A stretch of DNA of 64,000 nt from Ophiobolus disseminans (GCA_010093685.1 MU006216.1:3141112-3205111); one strand, 5' to 3'. Numbered from the stretch's first letter, positions 1 through 11,505 are shown. Program-made: numbers and translations. Notes: generated by a model from the letters alone, not told the origin.

Positions 1-232
1 CTACTCTTTCACATTCATTCATCGCTGGCGACTCAGTCCTACGATTGATTGATTTAGGAATGCCTTTTCGCGATCGGTCCTGGCTCATTGATATTGCAGC
101 ACGTGGATCGATGGACATGGCAGACTGCGCGGGCAACAGCAAGAACCCCACGAACTCGTTCTTCCATCAAAAGGACTCCATTTCCGGCTTAGATCTCCCC
201 CTCTCTATCGACTCAGTTCCACAATAGTATAC

Positions 233-3050
233 GTGTATTGGTGCGCTGCCGTTCCCGGCCGGCTTGTCACACTTGACGTCCGGTACCTTGTTGTACTTGT
301 CGAACAACCAGGTTCAGGTTTCAACAACGCTCGAGTGCAAGACTTGGACTATGCTAGATTCCCTCCACCTCAAGAGTTGGCCTACGTAGACCGCCATGAA
401 TTGACCAGCATGGGATTTGGAACACGACGTTATGGGGCGCCACAAACTATCACTGACAAGTCGTCTCCTAGGTCAACTTTGTGTGACATATGGTCGATGG
501 GCTATATCACCTTTGAGTACATCATCTGGATCTTGTACGGCAACAACGCGTTGCAGAAGCTTTACAATCAGCTTGAAGGGGCCACTCAGCAGCCAGGGCG
601 ATACTACGAGTTAATTCCAGGAAGGCCAAACAGCGCGCAAGTTTACTACGTCGTCCTTCGGACTCCTTCCATGGATGGATTTTCTGGGATGGAACGACCC
701 AGAATGTTCTGAAGACGTTTCTTCTGCAGTCAAAGACTTATTTGAGATCGTGCGCGAGCAACTTCTTGTCGTTGATTTGCCACCCAACTGGCTCAGCGTT
801 ACCGCTGGCGGCCGCACCTTTTGACCACCCCCACTGGGCGAGATAAGCATACGGTTTCGCGCAACAGCAGCTGATTTTCGCAACTCTTTGGACGACATTA
901 TCAGGAAGAGAGACATTCCAGGGTACATTTCCACTGGAAGGAATCGATTTGGCGTCACCACACCGAGTCTAGCAACAAGAGGATGGGTCTTCGAAACCGA
1001 TAATCCTTTCGCAGAAAGACTATACCGCGAGGCTCCTGAGGCTTTCCAACCCGCCAGTGAACCATCATCTGAACTATGCATGCGTTGTTAGGACCTGGAT
1101 TTGTGGAGTGGCGACTTCAATATCCAGGACTCAGTAACCCAACTGTGGCAGCGCGCTGTTGGTTGCAGCCTCTGCAAAATCTTGTTTTGCTTTTACGATG
1201 AAGCAGTAGAGCCAAAAGCCGACATAGCCCAGTTTAAAAGCTCCCAATCTCATCTTATATTTGCCGATGACTTATTCCCCGCGTTTCCATATTGCGGCCG
1301 CAAGATACAGGGACGCCGACGGTAATTCAAATCGGACTTCCTGAACTTCCTCGCCCAGGTTCTGATGCCTTCTTCACAATCATTAAGCACTGGCTGTATG
1401 ATTGCGACACAAATCATCCGCATTGTCGAGTACCAGATCAACATCTGCCTTCGAGGCTGATCAATGTTGGCACATCTGATTGGCCCATGCTGCAGCTCAT
1501 CGAAAACGAACTTGGTCAGATTGAAACCCCGTATATCGCACTCAGCCATCCATGGGGAGATCCTAGAAGCAATCCACCATTTTGTACCCTTCGCAACAAT
1601 TTGGACCAGTTCAAGCGGGCTACTCCTGAGGATCAACTCCCCATCACGTTTGCGCATGCAGTGCAATGTGTCCGCAAGCTGAACATACAATATCTGTGCA
1701 TAGACTCCCTGTGCATCGTACAAGGTCAAGATGGTGATTTTGAAGAGCAGTCGAATCTCATTGAGACCGTATATAGCGGCGCATATTGCGTTATTGCTGT
1801 GAGCTGTGCAACGAGCCAGCGCGACGGATTTTTGGCAGATCGACCAAAGCGCGATTGTGTCACCTACAAGGGCGAAAAAAACAGCCCGTTCTACATTGGT
1901 GAGATGATTGATAAGTTCAGTGAGGACGTGATTGAGGGAGCCTTGAACCAGCGAGGATGGGCCCTGCAGGAGCGAGCACTCGCGTGAAGGACGGTTTACT
2001 TTACATTTACGCAGACGTACTTTGAGTGCGGCGAGGGGGTGCGATGTGAGACGATGACGAAGATGAGAAGGTGAGTCAGCGTCCTTTCACTTATGGTCTA
2101 AAGGCATGGTGTCTGACACGTGATACCATTGCTGCGTGCAATGGCACACCCAAGCCTAGGTCCACCAAAGAACGAGAAACTCTCAAAACAAGAAAGCACT
2201 GACAAAAGAATTTAGTGCCACGGCAGATTTTCTCGGTGATCCCAATTTTCCCAGCAAAGCCATCGCGAATCGTTCGAAAAGAATTGCGTATTTCCAGAGC
2301 TTGTTCAAGCAATACTCACGCCTTCACTTCACGCGGTACTCGGACCGACCCATAGCTATTGCAGGCCTCGAAAGGCGGCTTCAAAAGGCTTTTGAGACTC
2401 AAGGAGCCTTTGAAATTTTTACTGACGGCGACAAGCCCAAGGAAGAACGTGGTTTGTTCCATAGGAGCCTGCTGTGGCAACGCAGCAACGAGATCAAGCA
2501 GGAAGAGAAGAAAATCGAAGAACAAACGTGTGGGGTTTATGGGTACGAAGAGATCAATTATGCGAAGAGGGTCAATCTTGAGCCTATCGACTTTTCATTC
2601 ACCGGACGACGCACGCGAGTTTCCAGCTGGTCATGGTTGGCGTACAAAGGCGGAATTGACCACTTTGATCTGCCGTTCCGGAGCGTAGACTGGGAGTTTG
2701 ACGAGATCATACCACAATGGACCCGTGGCCAGGGACTCAGCACCGAGCCTGCCATCATTGCGACAGTACGGGAATTCAACGCGCGAGGACGACTGAGTGG
2801 GGATATGGAGCTCACATATGATACGCAGTATACGAGCGTAAGTGCAGGACAGCGCGCGCAGTGTGTGGTCGTCGCGAAGGCCAAGGAACCGAAATTGCAA
2901 GCGAAGAAGATGCACTACGTCCTTCTCGTCGGACAGAAGCGAGCAACAACTGGTCGCGGAGAGACAGTCTACAAGCGCCTAGGTGATGGATTCATGCTTG
3001 GGAGATTCATCTCATTTGATACGCCGGGTACGCGGGCGCACTTGTGTTAG
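233..3050 (+). pseudogene. Kinase-HET (heterokaryon incompatibility) gene, RIP-damaged
   Basis: The 5' part (about 300-610) reads as the C-terminal half of a protein-kinase domain (activation-segment-like FGTRRYGAP followed by CDIWSMGYITFE). A frame change near 690 leads into a linker, then a HET domain at about 1490-2070 (YIALSHPWGD, LPITFAHAV, YLCIDSLCIVQ) and a HET C-terminal region from about 2180 to the stop at 3050 (DRPIAIAGLE, SSWSWLAYKGGI). The frame is broken by a frameshift near 690, TGA near 823, TAG at 1089, a frame change near 1290, and TGA at 1985. The three stops are explained by single C-to-T changes (CGA or CAG to TGA or TAG), the signature of RIP. A GTGAGT donor at 2071 suggests an intron before the intact last part. 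HET proteins trigger cell death between incompatible strains; this copy should be dead. The true 5' end is not visible. Confidence 0.8.
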
Positions 3051-3317
3051 TTTCAATGACATGATTGACACCGCATCCTTATGAGGGGAAGAAAAGACGC
3101 ATGAAAGGTTTTGCGGTGTGAGATGGTTCGTGATGTTGTCGTCTGACCTTGGGCAAGGACTGATGCGGAATGATTTCCGCCGATGGATGCGTGAAAAGTG
3201 GGTCTCACGCAAACTCTTGCCCGCACGGCATACATGACTCCACAGTTGGCAAACTATTGATATCGAATACGCTCGCTACCACTGCAGTTGTTTGAACCCA
3301 CATCTACATTCAATACA

Positions 3318-4550
3318 ATGTCTTACCAAACGATAAACACACACGAAGACCAGGAGAGCGAAGCATCGCCACCGAAAGAGAGCATTTGGAAATCAGCATG
3401 GAACAACAACAAGGGCGCATGCCTCATTCTACTGGCTGAGCTTGCCGGTGCTTCGATGGATGCGATGGCAAGATATCTTCAGCAAGGCGATACAAAGTTT
3501 CATCCATTCCAGGTACGCATCTAAGTTCTTGCTTTGACGGCTATTCACGGCTCACAACTGATTCCGCTAGGTGATCTTCGCACGCATGGGCATCACATTC
3601 ATCCTGAGTAGCTTGTACATGTGGTGGACGAGAGTACCAGACTTCCCACTTGGTGCCCGCAGCGTACGAGGGTGGCTTCTGCTACGAGCTTCGTTCGGCT
3701 TTGGTGGGCTGTACTGCTTGTATTGTGAGTCCGAACCGCCCGTTCCAACTCTCTCACTTGCTAATACATCACAGACTCCGTGCACTACCTTCCCCTTGCC
3801 GAAGCGACGGTGTTCCGCTTCCTGGTCCCCATCGTCACGGCGTGGGCATGCTCCATCTTCCTTGGCCAAACCTTTACGCGTAAGGAACTTGTTGCTGGAC
3901 TCGTGGCTCTGCTTGGAGTCATCATCATTGCGCACCCACCATGGTTGTTTGGCGAAGTGCACGATGACCTGCATCCAAAGAAACCGACCGGCATCGACAA
4001 GGTCACGCCCACCCAGCGCTTCATTGCCATCGTGGTATCCGTTCTTGGTGTCGCGGGCGCATCCGGAGCCTACACGATGATCCGCGTCATCGGAGATCGA
4101 GCCCACGCCCTCATGTCCGTCAACTATTTTGCGCTGCTCGCGACCGCAGGATCCGCCATCGCACTCCTCGCCATTCCCGGCATTGGTTTCCGCACCCCGC
4201 AATCAGCTCGAGAATGGATTTTGCTCATTGCAATGGGCGTGTTCGGCTTCGTGCTGCAGTTCCTGCTAACCGCCGGCCTTCAACTCGATAAGAGTAGCAA
4301 AGCGACGAGCATGCTGTATGTGCAGATCATCTTTGCGCTTGCGTTCGATTGGGGCATTTGGGGCGTCATTCCTGGTGCTTGGAGCATGTTTGGAGGTGCG
4401 ATTGTCATTTGTAGTACGCTGTGGAGCGCGCTGCAGAAGCCGCGCGCGAAGGCTGAAAAGAGTAGATCGGTGGATGAGGAGAGTGCTTTGCTTCGGGCGG
4501 AAACAGATGCGGACGAACAGATAGTGCGTCGTGTGAGTATTAGCGCGTAA
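3318..4550 (+). CDS. DMT-superfamily (EamA-like) membrane transporter
   Basis: Three exons join in frame: 3318-3512, 3571-3724 and 3775-4550, with introns of 58 and 50 nt that have clean GT/AG ends, giving 374 residues. The in-frame ORF begins 30 nt earlier at a TTG, so the first ATG at 3318 is taken as the start. The protein has a short acidic cytosolic head, then about ten hydrophobic segments, with two EamA-like halves (RFLVPIVTAWACSIFLG and VLGVAGASGAY), and a charged C-terminal tail. Members of this family move drugs, metabolites or nucleotide sugars across membranes; the substrate cannot be read from sequence. It lies about 3 kb outside the first UstYa gene and its promoter lacks the GTAAGCTTAC element found in the cluster, so membership of the cluster is doubtful. 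Confidence 0.85.
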
Positions 4551-4650
4551 ATCGCGCAGAAGAGCAAAATACAATGGCTATTGCTACAGGCCGTCATCGA
4601 AGAGCTGGCGTGAAATGTTCCTTTGCCCGCATTTGGCGCGCTAACCGCCG

Positions 4651-6228
4651 TCACATGTCTTTAAGTTCCTCCACGCGCCTGTGGAAACGCTGTCTCCACG
4701 CCGGCATCATCTCCCTCGGGGGGAACTGTCGACCGTCTTGATCAAACACCAAGAGCTCAGCGCCAGCCCTCTTTGCCAACGCTCGTGCGCTATCATCACG
4801 ATACTGTCGTATCATGAATTGACTCAGGTTGCTCAATCTCGATTCCCGTCGCTCCGGAAAGTCCTTGAGCAACGCCTCCAGCGCAGCCTCATCTTGCTCA
4901 GTAAAGTCGTCGGTGTTGATGTGCGTCTCAACAATGGTCTCCGGCAACATGTCTGCCCAGCATGGAAGGTCACCCACGGACCATTGTATCTGGCCTTCAG
5001 GAACTACATAATCTTCTTCACTGTTCCTCTGCCCGCTGTCCAGTGGCGGTCCGCACAGAACGCGAAGCTCGATCTCGAGTTGGCGTAATTTTGAGAAGCG
5101 GCGGAAAGATGACACGCCATTGACAATATCGCCATAGAACGTATCACATGTGATGGCGAGGTCGGTGATAGATCGACCGCAATGTTGGGCGATGGCTTCG
5201 GCAAATTCACCAGCATTCCAATCGAACAAACAGCCGTGCCATTTACACTCGTGGGAGTATCTGAAGACCACGAGAAGCGGCGTGTGAGACAGAAGCTGAG
5301 ATATACCATCGGCATCCATACAGCAACACCTGCAAGGCGTGGGTATGAAGTCAGTGTGTGTCTCATATGCAGTCCGCGATGACACTTACGTTAGTTCAAC
5401 TCTTCTGAGCGACGATCTGGTTTCCGGGAAGCGCCATTCGAAGGGAAGACCGGTATAGCCGTCGTCGCAAGCGACGCAGTTGGTAGCGTACAATTCTCTC
5501 AAGGTCTTCAGTCCCATGAACGGTTCCAAGCGTTGGAACGGCGCCCGATCATCGTGACCCACATCCTCAGTCGGCAGGAGGAAGCCCAGCTTTCCCAGTG
5601 GCCTTCCACGGCCATCATCGATGCTGGAAGCTTGGATCATGACGTCAAATACAGCGGTCAAGTTCGTTTCCGTGTCCGTATCATAATCAAGAGACCAGGC
5701 GTTATACCATCCAGGCGGCAATTGCAGTGTCTTCAAATTTGGTAGCTGATCCATGAGCGATGTGAAGGCATGCACAGCATCCACGTCGCCATATCCATTT
5801 GGCCCACCTGATTTCTGTTGCGCTGCGATTGCATCCCACCATTCCGTCGCGTCCACGCATGCGATCTCAAACAGCGCAGAATCCAGGACCGTTGTCTTAA
5901 TTTGCTGCATGACCTCCTTGCTCACTCGAAAGTCCTCGTCGCACCCCTCGCAAGCATGATGCGCATTTAGAAAATCAAGGACTTCGACGTACTGCCCGGC
6001 AAGCGCATCGCGCGAGATATCGTAAAGTATGCGAAAGAGATCGCCGCGATGGTGGTTGGTAAATGTGGTGCGTCTCCATTGCTGTTTGAGTGTTTTGTGT
6101 CGCAGGATCTGGGCCGCCGCCCGCGCGTAGACAGCTTTGCAGCTAAGCGCGAATGATTCGAGGCCGGAAGGAAGCGTGAGGTCTAAGATCTGGTCGAGAA
6201 GCTCGACAGGAAGGTCGAGCAACTCCAT
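4651..6228 (-). CDS. F-box protein
   Basis: Two exons, 6228-5390 and 5329-4651, with a 60-nt intron (GTAAGTG donor, TTGCAG acceptor) close in phase to give 505 residues. The N-terminus (MELLDLPVELLDQILDLTL, then SFALSCKAVY) is a typical F-box, which binds Skp1 in SCF ubiquitin ligases. The rest is leucine-rich and irregular, as in many fungal F-box proteins whose target is unknown. No sign of damage. It is probably an ordinary genomic neighbour rather than a biosynthetic gene. Confidence 0.8.
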
Positions 6229-7353
6229 CGTTGATTCGGGGCGGCACTAGGACATGGAGTGCTAGAATGTCGCTGCTACCTGCCAAGGCACGTCGCGCGA
6301 TAAGCTACGTTACCGGTATGCTTGTACAAGAGGGGAGCATGTGCGGATGAGCAGTGGGTCAGGTCTGCACGGGCCATCGAAGCGCATCGAATCTGTCACA
6401 AATACATGTATTTTTGTCCGAAGGAGGAGGTTTTCTCTCGACGTTACCGCTAGTCTCATTCTGTACTAGCGTGTTCAGCTCCTATATCTTCAGTTTCAAT
6501 AGCTTCACAATACAATCAGTTCGTGGAGGGTTCGCGCAACTATGCCCCTGATGTTCGCTCAACCATGCCCCTAGCGCAAGCGCGGCAGCCAATCAGGGAT
6601 CGCGCAACCATGGCCCATGGGGCATGGTTGCAGGGGTTTATAGGGAGAGGTTAATGGGGGAGGGTGCGTCCGAGTAGAATATCCTACGACGATTGGAATA
6701 CAAAACCCAGATCGGGAAAAAGATCTAATCAGGCAGGTATCGCCGTGCTCGTGAGGTCGCGACATGGTCTGGCCTCCATTACTCCTGCCTCTCCCTGATG
6801 TTTCCATAGTGCGGATGATCTCGAGGAGTGCGAGAAGTGCTATGCTGATAAGCTAGTAATCTAGGATCACTGCCATGAATGGCTGGCTTACATGTCCCCA
6901 CCGTCAAGATAAGACTAGCGACGGTAAAGGCAATCCGGACGTCTACACCCTTCGATACCCTGGCTAACGCAGCGACGGTCGCCGGTACCCATGGAACAGA
7001 TCCCGCACACGCGACGCGAAAGCCATTCCACCCTTCCACGAAGTTGAGACAGTCAACTTGCCTCAGATTGGAAACCTATTCGATCCACTCAGTCTTGGAG
7101 GTTACCGTGGAAGGATTGTTGTATGCGTACAGCATGTCTTGCGTGAAGTCGTCGAGATGCGTCTGAGCTGTGTACTGCCGGTATTCATTCGATGGGAGAT
7201 TGATCCGGTATAACCTCAACGGTCTGATGGAATGCAGCGTCAGCGGCGTGTAGAGAATGACTTGCCTATACACACAGCTTCATATCCAGTGTAGTAGCTG
7301 GATTCGCAACAGTTTGAACAACTTGTAATAAGGGTTTTTTTATACTAGAGTAA
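6229..7353. other. Intergenic region, no supported gene
   Basis: About 1.1 kb with only short ORFs lacking recognisable domains. It carries several near-copies of CGCGCAACYATGCCCCT (around 6533, 6557 and 6601). The last one forms a near-perfect hairpin at 6604-6631 (GCAACCATGG ... CATGGTTGC). This may be a decayed mobile-element end; nothing else is visible. Confidence 0.5.
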
Positions 7354-8380
7354 TTAAACCGGACCACCGTTCGGCCATTTCCCTTCGGTCATAGTAAGTA
7401 AGTGTATGTTGCCTATCGATAAGAGTCACTTACCATATACAGGATGTGTCAAGAGGTCCTCTCGCACGTCGAAAGAGTGCTTCTCCGTCCAATCCTTCAG
7501 CTTATCCCAATTCGCACACGTATGCTCTACAGCAAAGTCTGTCAGCGGCTCGCGCTTCCCCATATCCCAAGCGTAGGTGAAGAGCGCAGCATCACCTCGA
7601 CACATGAGCTGCATGCGCAATATCTCTAGGCAATGCGCAATATGTGTAGGATAAGCGTCGTCCGGGTGCGATCGCGACATGGCTTCTACTTCTTTGGGGT
7701 AGTGGTGGGGAGCTAGGGCGTGTCTGATACTCCACTGGAGAAGGTCAGTATGGTTTGTTGGCTCAGAGTGGGAGTGACCTCACTAAGCAATGAAGATGGT
7801 GAGTAGTGTCCAGTCCGGCGATGTATTGGCCTGAGCCGTCGTTGAGCGGAATCGACGACTTCCCAATTTTATCTAGGTCTTCTTTTTCCACACGCAACGT
7901 GAAGCCTAGGTACGGAAATGAGTTATTTAATTGCCCTTTTCAGCTCTGGCACTCACTTACCGTACATCAGCTCTTTCCAGGCTGCATCGACCTCGGGACT
8001 CGGATTGCCGCTATAAGGTGACTTCTCGTATACAGTCGAATTGACGTATTGCTTTCTCCATTGTAAAGCATGTGATCCTGGTGCTTCATGGACTTTCATC
8101 AGCGACAAAAGTGCATTCTCGGAGGGATTGTCTCACAGTATGACTCCGCGGTGTGCTGTGCGTGTAATTTCTTCTCGGCTCGCGTCCAGGCGAGCGTAAA
8201 GAGCGTCGTGTAGAGTATGAGCATTGCGACATGGGACATGATCACTTTCAAGACATTCCGTTTTTGGTACCACTCTTCAGACGCCGCCTCTGCATCTTGG
8301 GACTCCTCGTTTCCGAGAAGCTTATGCTGATCTTCGTCGCTCGAACGCCGTGGTATTTTCGACTTGCTGAAAAGAGGCAT
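7354..8380 (-). CDS. UstYa/DUF3328 family oxidase-like protein (UstYa-A)
   Basis: Five exons: 8380-8137, 8083-7961, 7905-7784, 7734-7434 and 7382-7354. Introns of 53, 55, 49 and 51 nt close in phase, giving 272 residues. A charged cytosolic N-terminus is followed by one membrane segment (about residues 47-67), a Y-S-P motif at the first splice junction, then the two family-defining HxxHC motifs, HHLHC and HIAHC. UstYa proteins are thought to be membrane-anchored, metal-dependent enzymes that oxidise or cyclise peptides made by RiPP or NRPS pathways (ustiloxin, phomopsin, cyclochlorotine). The last small exon is inferred because the previous reading stops inside a good GTAAGT donor. It is divergent from UstYa-B across a 225-bp promoter containing a perfect 12-bp palindrome. 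Confidence 0.88.
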
Positions 8381-8494
8381 GTTTGAAGCTGAACAACATG
8401 TGCGAGTCTCGGCGAGCAACAGCGATGAGGTTTTGGGAGAATTGTTTTCTGTTTGAGTTAGTTCTGCGGGTGGTGGCCAATGAAGACTCGCATC

Positions 8495-8506
8495 GGTAAG
8501 CTTACC
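8495..8506. promoter_or_regulatory. Palindrome GGTAAGCTTACC in UstYa-A/UstYa-B promoter
   Basis: A perfect 12-bp palindrome sits about midway between the divergent starts at 8380 and 8606. The identical 12-mer occurs in the OMT/UbiA promoter (14178) and its 11-bp core upstream of UstYa-H (39532). It is probably a binding site for a dimeric, pathway-specific regulator; this is inference. Confidence 0.6.
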
Positions 8507-8605
8507 TACAGCTGGCAGGTGGTGCGGCAGGCGGGTTGAGGAGCGCCCGCCAGGCCGGCGGCCAGAGTACTGCGACTGCGCACCTACTTGCGCTTTTGCA
8601 TCGAA

Positions 8606-9440
8606 ATGAAGCCTCTTCCGCGCATTGCCAACATTGTCGCTTTTTCGCCGGTGCTGTGGATTTTGAATCTGGCATTTTTGTGTGGAAATATCTACTTCGT
8701 CGTCCAGTCGCGACAATGGGCATCGGCGAAGCAACTCTTGTGTCCAAGCATTCCATTTTGTGAGCTAAATATAAGCTGCAGAGCTACAAGAGGAAAAATT
8801 CTAATCGCTGGTGAAGTTGACACCGAGTTAACATACGAAATCCGCGTTCTCGACCCGAACGATGACCCATTTGCAGGGCCGATTACCTCGGCAGAGGTAG
8901 ATTGGCAGTATGAGAACATGATGAGACGTAACTTTGGATCAAGATCATTAGACTAAGGCCAAGACTGAAACGTTTGCAGATGAGTATTTCCGGATGTCGC
9001 GCACCGAGCTGGAAAAAATAGGAAAATGGCGGGACAACGCAATCGAGCTCAAGCACGGAGGGTACATGGCGGGTTTCTTCGCATTTCACGAGCTTCATTG
9101 CTTGGACTGGTTCAAGCGCGACTTTAGAAATCCTGCGAGTTCGACGTTCGACACGGAATACGAGCGCATGCATGTCGGACACTGCGTGGACATCCTTCGG
9201 CAGCAGGCGCAATGTCGAGCGGATATGACGATTGCATCGTGGTACTGGCAAGATGGCAAGTATGATGAGCCTTGGCCGCGACCACAGTCACCGGCACATT
9301 GCGTGGACTGGAAAGCTGTGGAAAGGTTTTTGGAACCCCGGAATCTGGAGTATGTCGACGGACTTGCTGAGCCCGGAGTTCTACGGGAGGGAGGCTTTAT
9401 GTCGCAGGCGGATATCATCTACAATTCGGTGTACGATTAA
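8606..9440 (+). CDS. UstYa/DUF3328 family oxidase-like protein (UstYa-B)
   Basis: Exons 8606-8759, 8817-8927 and 8980-9440 give 241 residues. The second intron (52 nt) is required by frame. The first (57 nt, a multiple of three) is inferred from a GTGAGC donor and its position matching the first intron of the paralogues, and could instead be retained. A membrane segment lies near the N-terminus (about residues 10-30). The catalytic motifs are HELHC and HVGHC, followed by a CRADMTIASWYW block that closely resembles CRPDLTIGAWYW in UstYa-I at 52 kb, so these two look like the nearest paralogues in the window. It ends 167 bp from convergent UstYa-C. Role expected: oxidative modification of the peptide product. 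Confidence 0.87.
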
Positions 9441-9607
9441 GATTACATGCAATTGGGACTCGCTGGGTTGTTCGAAATTGAGAGAATAGAAAGAGAGGTT
9501 GAGAGAACAAGCTTGAACTGGCCTCGCTGTATTTGGAGTGCTCATAACGCATGTGAAGCCCCTGAATGAATATGTACAGCCCTCGCCGACGGCACCTTCA
9601 AGGAAAA

Positions 9608-10476
9608 CTAGCGACCGCCACCATATGCGTCTACTTCAAACCCACGAATATAGTCGAGAGTCTGAGCGAAGTCGGGTGTTGCAAGCTGACTCGACCTATA
9701 TCTCTCCGCAAACTTGTTGACCTCTCTGATGTCTCTGCATTTCTTCGGAATCGCAGTTTGTACCCCGTAGAATCGCGAGTCGAAGGGCTCCAGATTTGTG
9801 TCGGCCGCGCAAATGATGGCCTGGCGGAGGTAGTCAAAGCAATGGTGGATATGAGCGTTGAAGGTTCGTTCCCGACTGCTGTTGAAGTTGGTGTGGAGCT
9901 GTTTGCTGTAGTACAGATCGATGGCTTGTAGGCAATGGAGCTGGTGATAAACGGCCAGAGTCTTGGTACCATCCGGACAGAGGATTGGATGCTCGATGTG
10001 TCCCTGACCGACTGAGAACCAATTAGCCATAAGCACAGTTTTGGAGATTCAGATCAACGTACGCGGGTATAGCCGTTCCCAGGCATTCTGAACGTGCGAC
10101 TTCGGCAAGTGAGAGAAAGTGGTATTCCAGATCATGTGGGTCGACCAATTTCCTGCTGGCTCTTTACATCGTGGTGTTAGATATTCGAAGATTAAAACGA
10201 GGGGCCGGACTTACCTAGCAGTCCATATTGGCTGCTCCCACCTTCCTCTTGCTTCTTGCGGTCAAAGCGATGGGCAGCGCGAGTTCCGTAAAAATATCCC
10301 ACCGCTGCGTTGACGATGCTCAAAGCTAGCATCACCATGATGAGCGCAGCCCAAAACCACATGTCCCTACGCGGAATCTCCCTCTCGGGCTCTGAGGTTT
10401 CTTCGTCATCTTCTGAATCGGCTGTAGCAAGCCGATGGAATGGTTGGCTTTTGTTGGACCAGAACTTGAGCCTCAT
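9608..10476 (-). CDS. UstYa/DUF3328 family oxidase-like protein (UstYa-C)
   Basis: Exons 10476-10215, 10161-10063 and 10011-9608 (introns 53 and 51 nt) give 254 residues. There is a long acidic cytosolic head (DSEDDEETSEPERE), one membrane segment at about residues 40-62, then HQLHC and HIHHC. It lacks an obvious Y-S-P motif, unlike A, E, G and H, and its middle exon is shorter (99 versus 123 nt), so it is a more divergent member. It lies immediately downstream of the repeat precursor on the same strand, the position where ustiloxin-type clusters often place a UstYa gene. Confidence 0.88.
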
Positions 10477-10874
10477 GTTTGCAGGAGTGTGGAGAGGGAG
10501 GAGCGGCAGTCATGGATGTAATGTCAAACTCGAGAGAAATGTCGCTTATCTTAGACGGTCATCGTCTTACATTCCGTTTTAGGAAACCACGGGCAAGTCT
10601 CCAAGGGCTTCCAACACTCCGATTACATTTGCACTTCGTCGAGATCACGTAAACTTAAATGTGATTCTCATGTTGGCAATTTGGGTTTATAAGTGGTTAT
10701 GAGATAACCACGCAATCACAAATAGCCACCGTCTTGCCAAGGGAATGTCATCGTGTTTCGTAGTCCTAGCACATCCCATTCCACATTCAAACACTGCGAA
10801 AGTCCCACAATTTCCTCCGTACCGCATTTCTGCCGTTCCGCCATCAGTGATGATCTAGGATTGAAAGTCCACAC
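10477..10874. other. Intergenic region between UstYa-C and the precursor gene
   Basis: About 400 bp containing the UstYa-C promoter and the precursor 3' end. A short inverted repeat, GTGGTTAT-GAG-ATAACCAC, is present at 10693-10711. The GTAAGCTTAC element of the other cluster promoters was not seen here. Confidence 0.4.
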
Positions 10875-11368
10875 TTAGATCTTCTGGCCCCAGTCGGCGG
10901 CAGAAATCTCATCGACCTCCCTCTTCTTCTGGCCCCAATCGGCGGCACTGATGTCGTCAACGTCGCGCTTCTGGCCCCAGTCTGCAGCGGAGATGGCATC
11001 GACTTTACGCTTCTTCTGGCCCCAATCGGCGGCACTAAGAGCGTCCAACTCACGCTTCTGGCCCCAGTCCGCACCGGAGAGCTCGTCCACCTATTTCAGT
11101 GTTAGCACGCGGGCATCATTCGAAAAATTGCTATCAATGCTCACTTCACGCTTTTGGCCCCAATCAGCGTTACTCAAGGCATCCAAATCGCGCTTCTGAC
11201 CCCAATCAGCGGCACTTATAGCATCGACATCGCGGGCCTCTTGGAGTTCTGAAAAGTTCAGTGATAACGTTTGATGAATTAGAGAGTGTTGAGCTTACTA
11301 GAGCTACCAGTAGGCAAGGCGTGGACGGCAGAGGCCGCCAAAAGGACAATAACTGCGGTGGTTCTCAT
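10875..11368 (-). CDS. Kexin-processed repeat precursor peptide (RiPP/KEP precursor)
   Basis: Exons 11368-11299, 11248-11145 and 11090-10875 (introns 50 and 54 nt, the second with a perfect GCTAAC branch point) give 129 residues. Residues 1 to about 17 are a classical signal peptide (MRTTAVIVLLAASAVHA). Residues 30-129 are seven back-to-back repeats of 14-15 residues: an acidic six-residue leader such as DVDAIS, then (A/N/G)ADWGQ, then KR or KKR; the last copy ends GQKI and stops. The dibasic sites suit Golgi kexin cleavage followed by basic-residue trimming, which would release seven near-identical peptides ending ADWGQ. The Trp and Asp are invariant. Four UstYa genes surround it, as in ustiloxin, asperipin and epichloecyclin loci. 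The second intron falls exactly between repeats 2 and 3. An alpha-pheromone precursor is the main alternative, but no Cys or Trp-rich pheromone core is present. Confidence 0.9.
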
Positions 11369-11505
11369 GTTGCAATCTTTGATGACGTTCAATGGGGAAC
11401 CGGCTGACGTATTGGAGATGGTACCAATGTATTCGTCAATCAGGTTCTCGCCGAGGGCATCGTACTAATGACATTATCCAATTAGGAAAAGTACATTACC
11501 TAACG

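Noticed and set aside
3318..4550. DMT transporter as part of the biosynthetic cluster
   Set aside because: It is separated by the F-box gene and 1.1 kb of empty DNA, and its promoter lacks the shared element; left as uncertain neighbour.
7076..7273. Short minus-strand ORF ending SKTEWIE
   Set aside because: No domain, no HxxHC motif and no splice link to UstYa-A, which has a better last exon at 7382-7354.
10844..11199. Overlapping ORFs in other frames across the repeat gene (for example 10951-11199 plus strand)
   Set aside because: They are shadows produced by the repeat periodicity and lack signal peptide or domains.
10875..11368. Alpha-type mating pheromone precursor
   Set aside because: Kexin sites and Trp/Gly-Gln residues are reminiscent, but there is no Cys pair or WCxxxGQ-type core, the acidic spacers differ from Ste13-type EA repeats, and UstYa genes surround it.
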